DNA of 64,000 bases from Bacteroidales bacterium (GCA_016929525.1 JAFGIP010000097.1:1-64000); one strand, 5' to 3'. Positions 39,151-47,597 are shown, numbered from the stretch's first letter. Numbers and translations are program-made. Notes: a model not told the origin generated them from the letters alone.

Positions 39151-40080
39151 ATGGAACTTGCAATTGGCGTTGACATAGGAGGCAGCCATATTAGTTGTGC
39201 AGCTATTAATCTGGAAAATGAGAGTATTTTGAAAGAAACTCTTGCCGAGGGCGACGTTAATAATAAAGCTTCTGCAGATGAAATTCTGGAAGTCTGGTCC
39301 TCTGTTCTTAACAAAACGATAAATATGGCTGGTCGTGAGAATGTAAAAGGTATTGGTTTTGCTATGCCCGGCCCGTTCGATTATGTAAGGGGTGTTGCTA
39401 TGTTCGAAAGAGTTGAGAAGTACGAAAGTCTCTATGGGGTGAATGTTGCTGAGCATCTTCAGAAAAACTTAAAGTTCAACAATGGTTTACCGGTAAGATT
39501 TATGAACGATGCAACAGCTTTTGCGGTTGGAGAATCATGGATCGGTAAGGGAAGATTTTCGGAACGCATTGTTGCCCTTACATTGGGTACAGGTTTTGGC
39601 AGCGCATTTATCGATAAAGGATTTCCGGTTGTAAACGGCAGTGAAGTTCCTGAAAACGGATGCCTGTGGCATGTTAAATATAAAAACGGAATAGCAGATG
39701 ATTATATCTCAACAAGATGGTTCCTGAAAGAGTATGAGAATAAAACAGGGATCAGGTTAAAAGGAGTAAAAGAACTGGCTAATCTTTTTCCACAGGATGA
39801 AATATCGAAACGATTATTTCAGCGATACGGAGAGAACCTGGGAATTATCCTTACCCCAAGCTTAATATCCTTTCATCCTGAAATGATCGTAATTGGAGGA
39901 AATATAATAGGGGCATATGATCTTTTTGCTCCGGCACTTCAGGAAAAAATTAAAAACGTTGGGCTCAATGTGGAAGTTGCGTTGTCGGAATTAAAAGAAG
40001 ATGCAGCTATGATCGGAGCCGCCAGAATGATCAAAGTAGATTATTGGAATGGAATAAAATCATTATTACAATACATGTAG
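39151..40080 (+). CDS. ROK family sugar kinase without the zinc motif
   Basis: This 309-aa cytoplasmic kinase of the ROK family probably phosphorylates the hexose released by GH92. The ATP-binding GVDIGGSHIS motif and the second phosphate loop LGTGFGSAF are clear, and a catalytic Asp is expected in FMNDATAFAVGE. The CxCGxxGCxE zinc motif of many ROK proteins is not there; the region reads PENGCLWHV. Both ROK kinases and ROK repressors exist, but there is no N-terminal helix-turn-helix here, so it is a kinase. It is 11 bp from the transporter gene, indicating coupling. The sugar (mannose, glucose, fructose) is uncertain. Confidence 0.83.
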   Translation: MELAIGVDIGGSHISCAAINLENESILKETLAEGDVNNKASADEILEVWSSVLNKTINMAGRENVKGIGFAMPGPFDYVRGVAMFERVEKYESLYGVNVAEHLQKNLKFNNGLPVRFMNDATAFAVGESWIGKGRFSERIVALTLGTGFGSAFIDKGFPVVNGSEVPENGCLWHVKYKNGIADDYISTRWFLKEYENKTGIRLKGVKELANLFPQDEISKRLFQRYGENLGIILTPSLISFHPEMIVIGGNIIGAYDLFAPALQEKIKNVGLNVEVALSELKEDAAMIGAARMIKVDYWNGIKSLLQYM

Positions 40081-40091
40081 AAAATAGTATC

Positions 40092-41243
40092 ATGGAAAAA
40101 CAATTCAGATTTAAAATAGGGCTTCCGGTCCTTATGTCCTATATCGTCATGGGATTTGTTGATATTGTCGGAGTCTCAACCGGTTATGTGGAAAAAGATT
40201 TTACCATATCACCGACACTGGCACGCTTAATACCTTCTATGGCATTCCTGTGGTTTTTTTTACTGTCAATTCCTACAGGGATTATGCAGGACAGGTATGG
40301 TAAGAGAAATATTCTTAACCTTGGTATGATAATCACCGGACTGGGAATGGTAGTCCCGTTTGTAAGTTATACATTTCCCGTTATGTTATTTGCTTTTGTA
40401 TTGCTGGGAATAGGGAACACAATAGTACAGGTCTCGGCAAATCCTTTACTGCAGGATGTTGTTCCTGAAGAACGTTTTCCCAGTTTTATGAGTCTGAGCC
40501 AGTTCATTAAAGCTATCGTGTCATTGCTGGGACCAATTATAGCAACCTATATGGCTATCAGGTTTAATAACTGGAAACTTGTATTTGCGGTTTATGCAAT
40601 AACTTCCTTTATTGCAGTTCTGTGGCTTGGCGCAACGAAAATTGAAGAGAACAAGGCAGAGAACAGGGCAAGGGCAACATTCGGATCGTGCTTTAAATTG
40701 TTAGGCAACGGTTATATTTTAATGATGGTGTTGGGAATATTCCTTGTTGTCGGTGCCGATGTAGGAATGAATTCGGGTATACAGGACTATCTTGAGAACC
40801 ATCATGGACTGACGTTGAATGAAGCATCACTGGGAATAAGCATCTACTTCACTGCACTTATGATAAGCCGGTTCCTGGGAGCTGTCCTTTTAAACTGGAT
40901 CAAACCAAATAAATTTCTCCTGCTTACAATACTGGTAACTTTCATCGGACTATTCTTGCTGTTTACAGCATCATCACCGCTTGTCGGTAAAGCAGGTATA
41001 TTCCTGATCGGTTTTGGCTCAGGTAACCTGTTTCCGCTGATATTCTCCATTACAGTAAATAAAATGCCCGATCGTTCCAATGAGATATCAGGACTGATGA
41101 TAATGGCTGTATCGGGCGGAGCGGCAGTACCTCCTGTCATGGGAGCAATAAGTGGAAGCATAGGAGTATTGGCCAGCTTTGGAGCTATTGCAATTTGTAT
41201 GCTTTACTTGTTGATAATTAGTCTGATCAATTTGAAGAAATAA
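40092..41243 (+). CDS. MFS sugar transporter
   Basis: This 383-aa inner-membrane symporter of the major facilitator superfamily has about twelve hydrophobic segments and resembles the FucP/GlcP-type sugar permeases of Bacteroidetes. The loop after helix 2 carries the DRYGKRN motif. I chose the ATG at 40092, placed 11 bp after the kinase stop; a longer frame from 40044 would overlap the kinase and add a hydrophilic tail. Its likely job is uptake of the monosaccharide made by GH92, with phosphorylation by the ROK kinase. It ends the operon. Confidence 0.83.
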   Translation: MEKQFRFKIGLPVLMSYIVMGFVDIVGVSTGYVEKDFTISPTLARLIPSMAFLWFFLLSIPTGIMQDRYGKRNILNLGMIITGLGMVVPFVSYTFPVMLFAFVLLGIGNTIVQVSANPLLQDVVPEERFPSFMSLSQFIKAIVSLLGPIIATYMAIRFNNWKLVFAVYAITSFIAVLWLGATKIEENKAENRARATFGSCFKLLGNGYILMMVLGIFLVVGADVGMNSGIQDYLENHHGLTLNEASLGISIYFTALMISRFLGAVLLNWIKPNKFLLLTILVTFIGLFLLFTASSPLVGKAGIFLIGFGSGNLFPLIFSITVNKMPDRSNEISGLMIMAVSGGAAVPPVMGAISGSIGVLASFGAIAICMLYLLIISLINLKK

Positions 41244-41327
41244 GACCAGAAAGAAAATCAGGATACATATTAGATAACATATTTTAACTAACTGAAGCGT
41301 TTAATTTTTGGTATCTTGTATGCCGGA

Positions 41328-41900
41328 ATGAAACAGTATAAAGCTTTACTATATTTTGTTGTTATAAACGTGATCCTGTCTTGCAGTGCACAGGACAGAT
41401 CATACAAGAATTATAATAATAAACTTTCCGAACTGATTGAAGCACAGACATTGGATGAAAGTGCGATCTCTGTTTTAATAGATAAATCCAATCATAAATT
41501 AACTGTATTAATTGATACTTTAATAGTTAAAGAGTATCCCGTTGTTTTTGGGGGTAATCCTGTTGATGACAAGCTGAAGCAAGGTGATCGGTGTACACCG
41601 GAAGGTAAATTCAGGATGCTTTCGAAATACCCTCATAAAAGCTGGTCAAAATTTATATGGATCAACTTTCCGAATAACGATTCATGGGAAAAACACAACC
41701 AGGCTAAACAAGATGGAAAAATACCAAAGGATGCAAATATAGGAGGGGAAATTGGAATTCATGGTGTGCCGGAAAATATGGATATATTGATCGATCTGAA
41801 ATATAACTGGACCCTGGGATGTATTTCTTTAAAAAATAAGGATGTTGATGAGATATATCCGTATATAACTGAAAACACGATAATTGAAATTAGAAAGTAA
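41328..41900 (+). CDS. L,D-transpeptidase (YkuD) family lipoprotein
   Basis: This 190-aa protein has an ErfK/YbiS/YkuD catalytic domain, which forms 3-3 peptidoglycan cross-links or attaches proteins to peptidoglycan. The active site HGVPENMD…TLGCISL carries the conserved His and the nucleophile Cys; the usual SHGCIR reads TLGCIS here, an acceptable variant. The lipobox VILSC gives a lipoprotein. The ATG at 41328 is preferred over the TTG at 41316. It stands after the MFS gene with an 84-bp gap and is probably a separate unit. The next gene begins 13 bp after its stop. Confidence 0.78.
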   Translation: MKQYKALLYFVVINVILSCSAQDRSYKNYNNKLSELIEAQTLDESAISVLIDKSNHKLTVLIDTLIVKEYPVVFGGNPVDDKLKQGDRCTPEGKFRMLSKYPHKSWSKFIWINFPNNDSWEKHNQAKQDGKIPKDANIGGEIGIHGVPENMDILIDLKYNWTLGCISLKNKDVDEIYPYITENTIIEIRK

Positions 41901-41913
41901 TAACATCCGAAAT

Positions 41914-42333
41914 ATGAAATTCAAATCGAAAACCAACACAGGTTTGGTAGTCTTCCTTTTATTGGTTTTAGGGGCACCATTTTTTCTTGCAATTCATAAC
42001 AGGGCATGGGCAGCACTTGCTATCATTTCAGTAGTGATTTTGTTTATAGCTCATATAATACTCACAACATATTACATAATTGAAGGCAATACATTAAAAA
42101 TAAGATGTGGCTTTTGGGTGAATAAAACCATTGATATAAATTCAATTAGCAGGATTAGGGAATCTTCAAGTATTATAAGTTCACCGGCCAGCTCATTTGA
42201 TCGCCTTGAAATAAAATATGAAAGAGTTGGTCATATTTTAATTTCACAAAAGGATAAAATAGGATTCATAAAAAATATTTTGGAAATAAATTCTGATATA
42301 GAGATAAAAGTAAAAGAATTTACCAGATCATAA
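41914..42333 (+). CDS. Small membrane protein with bacterial PH-like domain
   Basis: This 139-aa protein has two hydrophobic helices at about residues 9-55 (TGLVVFLLLVLGAPFF and ALAIISVVILFIAHIIL), followed by a PH-like domain of the YyaB (bPH_4) type: IIEGNTLKIRCGFWVNKTIDINSI and a final helix. Such proteins have an unknown role at the inner membrane. The ATG at 41914 is chosen; a TTG at 41884 in the same frame would overlap the transpeptidase gene. It is only 13 bp after the transpeptidase, so cotranscription is likely. Confidence 0.6.
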   Translation: MKFKSKTNTGLVVFLLLVLGAPFFLAIHNRAWAALAIISVVILFIAHIILTTYYIIEGNTLKIRCGFWVNKTIDINSISRIRESSSIISSPASSFDRLEIKYERVGHILISQKDKIGFIKNILEINSDIEIKVKEFTRS

Positions 42334-42336
42334 ATT

Positions 42337-42584
42337 ATGAAGATAAAAGATTTAACCAGCTTACCCAATATTGGTAAAGCAATTGCAAAAAAATGAAACA
42401 GGTTGAAATAGGCAGTGAACATGATCTGAAATCCATCGGAAGCGAAAATGCATTTGTAAAAATTTTAACCGTTGAAGACTGTGGCCCATGCATAAATATG
42501 CTTTATGCTCTTGAAGGAGCAGTTCAGGGAATAAGATGTCATTAATTAAGTAAAGGCCGAAAAGAAGAACTAAGGGAATTTTAA
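42337..42584 (+). pseudogene. Broken TfoX C-terminal domain gene
   Basis: The first frame reads MKIKDLTSLPNIGKAIAKK then TGA at 42394. The frame one step back continues MKQVEIGSEHDLKSIGSENAF…CINMLYALEGAVQGIRCH and stops at TAA 42543. After that stop the same frame continues LSKGRKEELREF to 42584. Joined, this is a full TfoX_C (helix-hairpin-helix) protein of about 80 aa. The frame shift falls in a run of seven A. That run would suit a -1 slip, so a shifted product ending at 42545 is possible, but the extra stop argues for decay. It begins 3 bp after the preceding gene. Confidence 0.75.
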
Positions 42585-42618
42585 AAACTGTTAAGAAAAA
42601 AAATAAGTGAAGATAAAA

Positions 42619-42642
42619 GGGGCTGTTTATTTAAACAGCCCC
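42619..42642 (-). terminator. Perfect 11-bp hairpin after hsp20
   Basis: GGGGCTGTTTA and TAAACAGCCCC pair fully with a two-base nominal loop. On the reverse strand it follows the Hsp20 stop by a few bases and is followed by a U-rich stretch. It may also act on transcripts coming from the TfoX_C side. Confidence 0.8.
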
Positions 42643-42650
42643 GACAAATT

Positions 42651-43115
42651 TTAAGAAATCTTAATGCTTCTTGCTGGTTTTGGCTTAGCCTCTTCTTTTT
42701 TAGGAAGAGAAATATGAAGAATACCATCGTCATACTTAGCTTCGATCTTGCCGCTGTCTATCATATCTTCGGGAACGTTAAATGTCCTTTGAAACGACTG
42801 ATAACTAAATTCACGACGCGTATACTTACCATTATTTTCTTCATTTTCTTCTTTCTTTTCAGAAGAAATTGTCAGGCTGCCATTGTCGTAATTTAATTTA
42901 AAATCATCCTTCTTCATGCCTGGTGCTGCAACATCGATCAAATATTTGTTATCATCTTCTTTTACATTTACAGCAGGCAAAGAAGTATTAGTGCTTGAAA
43001 AATTAGAGTTTAACCACCCGATACCAATCGGGTCCGACCAGTCCCCTTCAAATAATCTATTAAACAATGAAGGGAAGGTAGGAAATGATCTGTTAGAAAA
43101 TTTTGCTAGTGTCAT
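42651..43115 (-). CDS. Hsp20/alpha-crystallin small heat shock protein
   Basis: This 154-aa ATP-independent chaperone holds unfolding proteins in large oligomers in the cytoplasm. The alpha-crystallin domain (about 45-145) starts at LPAVNVKEDDNKYLIDVAAPGM and ends DDGILHISLPKKEE, with the family's GIL-type signature followed by a short basic tail. The start ATG at 43115 has GGAGGG just upstream; an in-frame ATG 15 bases earlier would place this ribosome site inside the gene, so it is rejected. It is a single-gene unit with its own terminator. Confidence 0.92.
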   Translation of the reverse strand: MTLAKFSNRSFPTFPSLFNRLFEGDWSDPIGIGWLNSNFSSTNTSLPAVNVKEDDNKYLIDVAAPGMKKDDFKLNYDNGSLTISSEKKEENEENNGKYTRREFSYQSFQRTFNVPEDMIDSGKIEAKYDDGILHISLPKKEEAKPKPARSIKIS

Positions 43116-43404
43116 TTTATTGCCCTCCATATTTTAGGTTCAACATATGATTTTATTCTTTTATGATAGAAATATCAACCACGATGCCAAAATTAGCTCT
43201 TAATATTTTAAAGCATTGATAAACAAAATATTAGTTTTAAAACTGATATTTTTAAGGATGAAAAAATTTCATGTTTAAGCTTAAAATTGCACGATTTTAT
43301 GTCAAAATTTCATTTTTATTTACCACACATATTTGTGAAATTATGAGAATAAATTGTAATTTGACACGAGATAGATCTTATACAAACATCAAAATAATTT
43401 GACA

Positions 43405-43590
43405 ATGGCAAAAAATGTTCAAAACAATGCTCCGGCAGGCGCAGTATACGGATTAGGGCTTATTGGTGCTGCCATATTTTATATTTCTCAGGCAACCAGT
43501 TTTTGGGTTGGGGTTTTAGGAATTTTAAAAGCGATAGTCTGGCCTGCATTTCTGGTATTTGAGGCACTGAAAGCTCTGGGGGCAGGATAA
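43405..43590 (+). CDS. Small hydrophobic protein of unknown function
   Basis: This 61-aa protein is hydrophobic over most of its length (residues 13-55: GAVYGLGLIGAAIFYISQATSFWVGVLGILKAIVWPAFLVFEAL), consistent with two short membrane helices. I recognise it only as a small membrane protein type occurring in Bacteroidetes. The ATG at 43405 is chosen over an in-frame TTG at 43399. It ends 9 bases before the stop of the convergent exonuclease gene. Confidence 0.6.
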   Translation: MAKNVQNNAPAGAVYGLGLIGAAIFYISQATSFWVGVLGILKAIVWPAFLVFEALKALGAG

Positions 43591-43599
43591 TCCGAGAAT

Positions 43600-44376
43600 T
43601 TACAATTCTAGTTCAAGTCCAATCGGGCAGTGGTCCGAACCCATTATGCCGTCCAGAATATAAGCTTGTTTGACATGATTTAAGAATCTGTTGCTTACAA
43701 GGAAATAATCTATACGCCAGCCAACATTTGTTGCACGGGCATTAAACCGCATATTCCAAAAAGTGTATTGCACTTTATCTCTATGGAAGTACCTGAAGGT
43801 ATCGGTCAGACCCATATTAAGAAAACCTTTGAAACCATCAATCTCAGTCTGGGTGTAACCGGCTGTTTTGTTATAGTTTTGCTTTGGCCTTGCTAAGTCG
43901 ATAGGTTCATGAGCGACATTGAAATCACCTGTAAAAATAACAGGCTTTTTCTGATCGAGATCTTTCAGGTAATCCAGTAATGCATTATCCCATTCTTTAC
44001 GGTAATCCAACCTTTTCAATCCCTGGCCTGCATTGGGAACATATACATTTACAAGATAAAACTCTTCGTATTCGATGGTTATAATCCTGCCTTCCTGGTC
44101 GTGTTCTGTTATACCAATATCATTCCGACTACTATTCGCTTTTATCTTAGAGAATATTGCCGTACCGGAATAACCCTTCTTTTCAGCCGAGTTTACATAT
44201 ACTTCATAACCCTTCAGTTCTTTTCCAATGATATTAACAACATCATCCTGGGCTTTTGTTTCCTGGATACACAGAATATCAGGATCAAGTTTTTTTATCT
44301 CATTATAAAAGTCTTTACCTACGGCAGCACGAATGCCGTTAACATTCCACGAAATGAGTTTGATTGAATTTCCCAT
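43600..44376 (-). CDS. xth: Exodeoxyribonuclease III / AP endonuclease
   Basis: This 258-aa Mg-dependent DNA repair nuclease cuts at abasic sites and removes 3' ends. Family motifs are all present: SWNVNGIRA at the start, DILCIQETKAQ (metal-binding Glu), TGDFNVAHEPIDLARPK (Asp/Asn), WRIDYFLVS, and the final GSDHCPIGLEL with catalytic Asp-His. Length is normal. It is cytoplasmic and a single gene. There is little doubt about the family. Confidence 0.94.
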   Translation of the reverse strand: MGNSIKLISWNVNGIRAAVGKDFYNEIKKLDPDILCIQETKAQDDVVNIIGKELKGYEVYVNSAEKKGYSGTAIFSKIKANSSRNDIGITEHDQEGRIITIEYEEFYLVNVYVPNAGQGLKRLDYRKEWDNALLDYLKDLDQKKPVIFTGDFNVAHEPIDLARPKQNYNKTAGYTQTEIDGFKGFLNMGLTDTFRYFHRDKVQYTFWNMRFNARATNVGWRIDYFLVSNRFLNHVKQAYILDGIMGSDHCPIGLELEL

Positions 44377-44648
44377 TGATTTTGTATTTATTATTCATTT
44401 GCAAATTAACAGTAAAAAATTTGTTTTGTTGAGTGTTACTGAAGATTTATAAGCCTGCCCTGAACGCAAATCTTAACCTCTCAATATTCTTAATATTTAA
44501 TCATTTGAGTATTATGATTTACACACTATAAGTTTTGTAATGTAAAGTTTCTTTTATTTAAATAAAAACAGTTCCTCTGCGAATAAAAATTAAATCCTCA
44601 CACTTAATAACCGGACCGTTACGGATATCAATACGATCTTTTAACAGG
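44377..44648. other. Divergent intergenic region, xth and FG-GAP gene
   Basis: This AT-rich promoter space serves two divergent genes. I see no clear -7/-33 pair that I would commit to. The last part before the FG-GAP gene is a separate inverted repeat listed at 44649-44698. Confidence 0.4.
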
Positions 44649-44698
44649 TGTCATGACATTGTAGATTTGAAAAGATTTTAAAAATCATAATGTCATGA
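44649..44698 (+). promoter_or_regulatory. Inverted repeat spanning a start codon
   Basis: TCATGACATT (44651-44660) and AATGTCATGA (44689-44698) are exact inverted copies 28 bases apart. The right arm contains the ATG of the FG-GAP gene (44695). The left copy also sits in the palindrome TGTCATGACA (44649-44658). It could be a translation-blocking hairpin or a paired operator. Confidence 0.5.
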
Positions 44699-46938
44699 AA
44701 ACACGAATTTTTCTTTTTATTATATCAATAATGCTATCATGCAACTTAGCAACTTCGCAAAGTTTTACCCGGGTAGAAAAGGTAGTATCTTCCGACAGGG
44801 AACTGTACGACCATTTTGGTTATGCCGTAGCAATTGACGGCGATTATGCCATAGTTGGAGCGCCGCAGGATAAAATAACACTCGAATCAGGTTATATTAT
44901 GAGATTTTCAGGTGCTGCATACATTTATAAAAGAAACGGAGATGGTCATTGGAATATTAAACAAAAGTTAGTTCCTTCCGACAGCAGGGATTTTAAAACC
45001 GATTGTTTTGGAATGGCGGTTGATATTTCAGGAAACTATGCAATTGTTGGCGCGCCTTACGAAAGTACAAATGAACAAGGAGCTTATTATAAGAGTGAAG
45101 CAGGTTCAGCCTATATTTTTGTAAAAAATATATATGGTAACTGGGTAGAAACACAAAAGATTGCCGGTAACGAGAATGGTACACTCGAAGCTTACAGAAC
45201 TGCAGGCGATCATTTTGGATGGTCTGTTAGCATTTCGGGAAATGAAGTTATCGTTGGAGCACCGCAATATGATGCTTTTTATACAAGTGGCAGAAGGGTT
45301 GTTAATGTAGGTTGTGTATTTTATTTTAAAAAACAACGCAGCGGGTGGAAACAAATAAGCTCCTATATACCAGGTTTAGAATCTTCTGCAGGTGATGAGT
45401 TTGGGTATTCGGTAAAGATTAACGGGAATAATTTTATAGTAGGAGCACCTTCAGAAGATGAAGATTCAGAAGGAGAAAACTCAATTCCGGGTTCAGGTGC
45501 CGTGTACATATATAGTCGGTTAAATGAGGAAAGCAACTGGGTGAACTATGCCGGAAAAATCACGGCTTCAGATCGCGGATATGAAGACCGGTTTGGATGT
45601 TCAGTAAGCTTATCAGACAATTATGTTATTGTTGGGGCTGAAAAAGAAGACGAAAACTCAATGTCCGATGACAGTGTTTATGTAGCCGGATCGGCATATA
45701 TCTTTGTAAAAGAAAATAACAGCAGCTGGAGTCAGGCACAGAAGCTGGTTGCAGCCGACAGAACACCGGTAAGCTATTTTGGTAACTCTGTTGATATTGA
45801 TAACGATTACTGCATCATAGGAGCTAAACTGATACACGACTATCAGGGTACTTCTTATATTTTTAACAGGGATAGGTCTGGAAGATGGCACCAGGTGAGC
45901 AAGCTACTAGCAAGCGAACCTGTTAGTGGCGACAATTTTGGTTTTTCAGTGGCAATAGATGGTCATAATGTTATTGTGGGAGCAGTATATGAAGATGAGG
46001 ACGAGTCGGATCAGAATCCTGTGACAAATTCAGGTTCGGCATTTATTTTTGAAGGGTGCGATGATGAAGATGCTGATGAACCTGACAATATCATTATGAA
46101 CGGTGTTTTCAATTCATGTACTATTAATCCGTGGTGGCTGTATATTGATTACTGGGCTGGGGCATATGCCAATGCATCACTTATTAATGGTCAGTGTGTA
46201 ATTAAAGATTTGTATAATGCCAATACCCCTGTTTTTTATCAGATACAGCTTATACAGCCTTTTAATCAGGAGCAAATTGACAGATTGGAAACAGGCGCTG
46301 TATACGGGCTTTCTTTCCGGGCTTCTGCAGAAACAGATAACAGATCATGCCATGTTTACTTTGGTGAGGATGGAGGTGATTGGCGTACGCAGGTAAATGA
46401 ATTTATCACTATTAGCAGAGAGTACGAAACCCATACATTTGATTTTACTCTGAGTGAAATACACCCCACAATGAGGGTGTCTCTTGAGTTTGGAGAGGGT
46501 ACATCTTCAGTGGTACTTGATGACATCAGCCTGGTAAAGATCGGATATGACAACGATAGTGATGGTGTTCTGGACGATATTGATAATTGTACTTCCACAT
46601 ATAACCCTCTGCAGGAAGATGCAGATGGTGATGGTATTGGTGATGCCTGTGATATTGAAGATCCGGATAACGGAACAGAGCCCCTTGCAAATGAACAGGA
46701 AACACCGGATATTATCAAGGTATTCCCGAATCCTGCAGCGGATATCATTACAATTCACTGCAGTGATATGTCAGGTTATACCCTTTACAATGGTCATGGA
46801 GAAGTTATAAAGATGAAGATAAATGTTTTAAACAATACGGAGTATATATATATCGACGGGCTGCCTGCCGGTTTGTATTTTATCGAAGTTACAACAGGTC
46901 AGACCAGACATTTACAGCAGATAATAATTCATCACTGA
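44695..46938 (+). CDS. Secreted FG-GAP repeat protein with TSP3 and T9SS domains
   Basis: This 747-aa exported protein has a signal peptide (1-23) and seven FG-GAP repeats (about 30-460), each of the form HFGYAVAIDGDYAIVGAP, which fold as an integrin-like beta-propeller. A jelly-roll-like region follows (about 465-615). Next come thrombospondin type 3-like calcium sites (DSDGVLDDIDNC…DADGDGIGDACD, about 620-650) and a T9SS sorting domain (FPNPAAD). It probably sits on the surface and takes part in adhesion or matrix binding. No enzyme motif is seen. It is a single-gene unit with an unusual inverted repeat over its start. Confidence 0.82.
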   Translation: MKTRIFLFIISIMLSCNLATSQSFTRVEKVVSSDRELYDHFGYAVAIDGDYAIVGAPQDKITLESGYIMRFSGAAYIYKRNGDGHWNIKQKLVPSDSRDFKTDCFGMAVDISGNYAIVGAPYESTNEQGAYYKSEAGSAYIFVKNIYGNWVETQKIAGNENGTLEAYRTAGDHFGWSVSISGNEVIVGAPQYDAFYTSGRRVVNVGCVFYFKKQRSGWKQISSYIPGLESSAGDEFGYSVKINGNNFIVGAPSEDEDSEGENSIPGSGAVYIYSRLNEESNWVNYAGKITASDRGYEDRFGCSVSLSDNYVIVGAEKEDENSMSDDSVYVAGSAYIFVKENNSSWSQAQKLVAADRTPVSYFGNSVDIDNDYCIIGAKLIHDYQGTSYIFNRDRSGRWHQVSKLLASEPVSGDNFGFSVAIDGHNVIVGAVYEDEDESDQNPVTNSGSAFIFEGCDDEDADEPDNIIMNGVFNSCTINPWWLYIDYWAGAYANASLINGQCVIKDLYNANTPVFYQIQLIQPFNQEQIDRLETGAVYGLSFRASAETDNRSCHVYFGEDGGDWRTQVNEFITISREYETHTFDFTLSEIHPTMRVSLEFGEGTSSVVLDDISLVKIGYDNDSDGVLDDIDNCTSTYNPLQEDADGDGIGDACDIEDPDNGTEPLANEQETPDIIKVFPNPAADIITIHCSDMSGYTLYNGHGEVIKMKINVLNNTEYIYIDGLPAGLYFIEVTTGQTRHLQQIIIHH

Positions 46939-47261
46939 TAGTTACTCACTATATATAATTTCCTACTGGCGCGCTTATGCTAAACGTGCTGAATTTAGTG
47001 GTGTTTTAACCTCTTCCGGCTTCCCCTGTATGGGGAAGGAATGATTTCATGAATTAAAAGAAGCTCCCTCTGATAAACGTAGTCTCCGGACTACGTCGAT
47101 AAATACAGGTTAGTATGCAACTAACACTTCGCTAACGCACGATTACCTACGGTGAGCTCCTTTATTCCTAAAGTCATGAGTTCCCTTCGGTCGGTTCAGT
47201 TGTTTGCATCGTGTGGTTAATAAACAAACAAATGCTACCTTTTAATAAATCTGCAATTTAA
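46939..47261. other. Gene-free stretch with several hairpins
   Basis: This region lies between the FG-GAP gene and the dodecin gene. It holds CTTCCCC-TGTAT-GGGGAAG (47020-47038) and a perfect ACGTAGTC-TCCG-GACTACGT hairpin (47077-47096) with a UNCG-type tetraloop. Related words (GTATGCAACTAAC / CAGTTGTTTGCATC) appear near its ends. It is richer in GC than nearby intergenic DNA. It may be a structured RNA or a decayed repeat element; no gene is visible. Confidence 0.4.
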
Positions 47262-47477
47262 CTAACGGTGACCTTCGAACTTAAATGAGACTTTTACTTT
47301 TGCTCTGTACGCTTCAATTTTTCCATCGACAATATGCAAGTCCAGTTTCTCTACTTCGGCAATCCTAACATCGCGAAGAGTTTCCATAGCCTTGTTAACA
47401 GCAGTCTCAGCTGCTTTCTCCCACGATTCTGTACTGGTTCCTACCAGTTCAATAATTTTATAAACACTTTCTGCCAT
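47262..47477 (-). CDS. Dodecin family flavin-binding protein
   Basis: This 71-aa protein has a beta-alpha-beta-beta fold that makes dodecameric shells storing flavins. YKIIELVGTSTESWEKAAETAVNKAMETLRDVRIAEV and the final AYRAKVKVSFKFE are standard. In flavin-binding dodecins the position after strand 1/helix 1 carries a Trp that stacks on flavin (for example VVWAEV); here it is Ile (VRIAEV), so flavin binding may be changed. The start ATG at 47477 is set by GGAGG six bases upstream; an in-frame ATG four codons earlier would bury that site. It is a single gene. Confidence 0.88.
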   Translation of the reverse strand: MAESVYKIIELVGTSTESWEKAAETAVNKAMETLRDVRIAEVEKLDLHIVDGKIEAYRAKVKVSFKFEGHR

Positions 47478-47570
47478 AATTACCTCCAATTTTTTATATT
47501 AAAGTTACGGTTTTATCTAACCGGAGTCAATTAAAAACAATAATCTTTAGCACCCTTCAGAATTAACAAT

Positions 47571-47597
47571 AAAAAAACCCCGACCGTTAGAGTCGGG
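47571..47597 (-). terminator. Rho-independent terminator of the T9SS protein gene
   Basis: The 6-bp stem CCCGAC/GTCGGG (47579-47584 with 47592-47597) with a seven-base loop is followed, on the reverse strand, by a run of seven U. It lies 27 bases after the stop of the gene at 47624-48745. Confidence 0.85.

Noticed and set aside
40044-40091. Longer start for the MFS transporter
   Set aside because: It would overlap the kinase gene by 37 bases and add a hydrophilic tail before the first membrane helix; the ATG at 40092 fits better.
43116-43130. Upstream ATG for Hsp20
   Set aside because: A strong GGAGGG ribosome site lies inside this extension, six to seven bases before the ATG at 43115.
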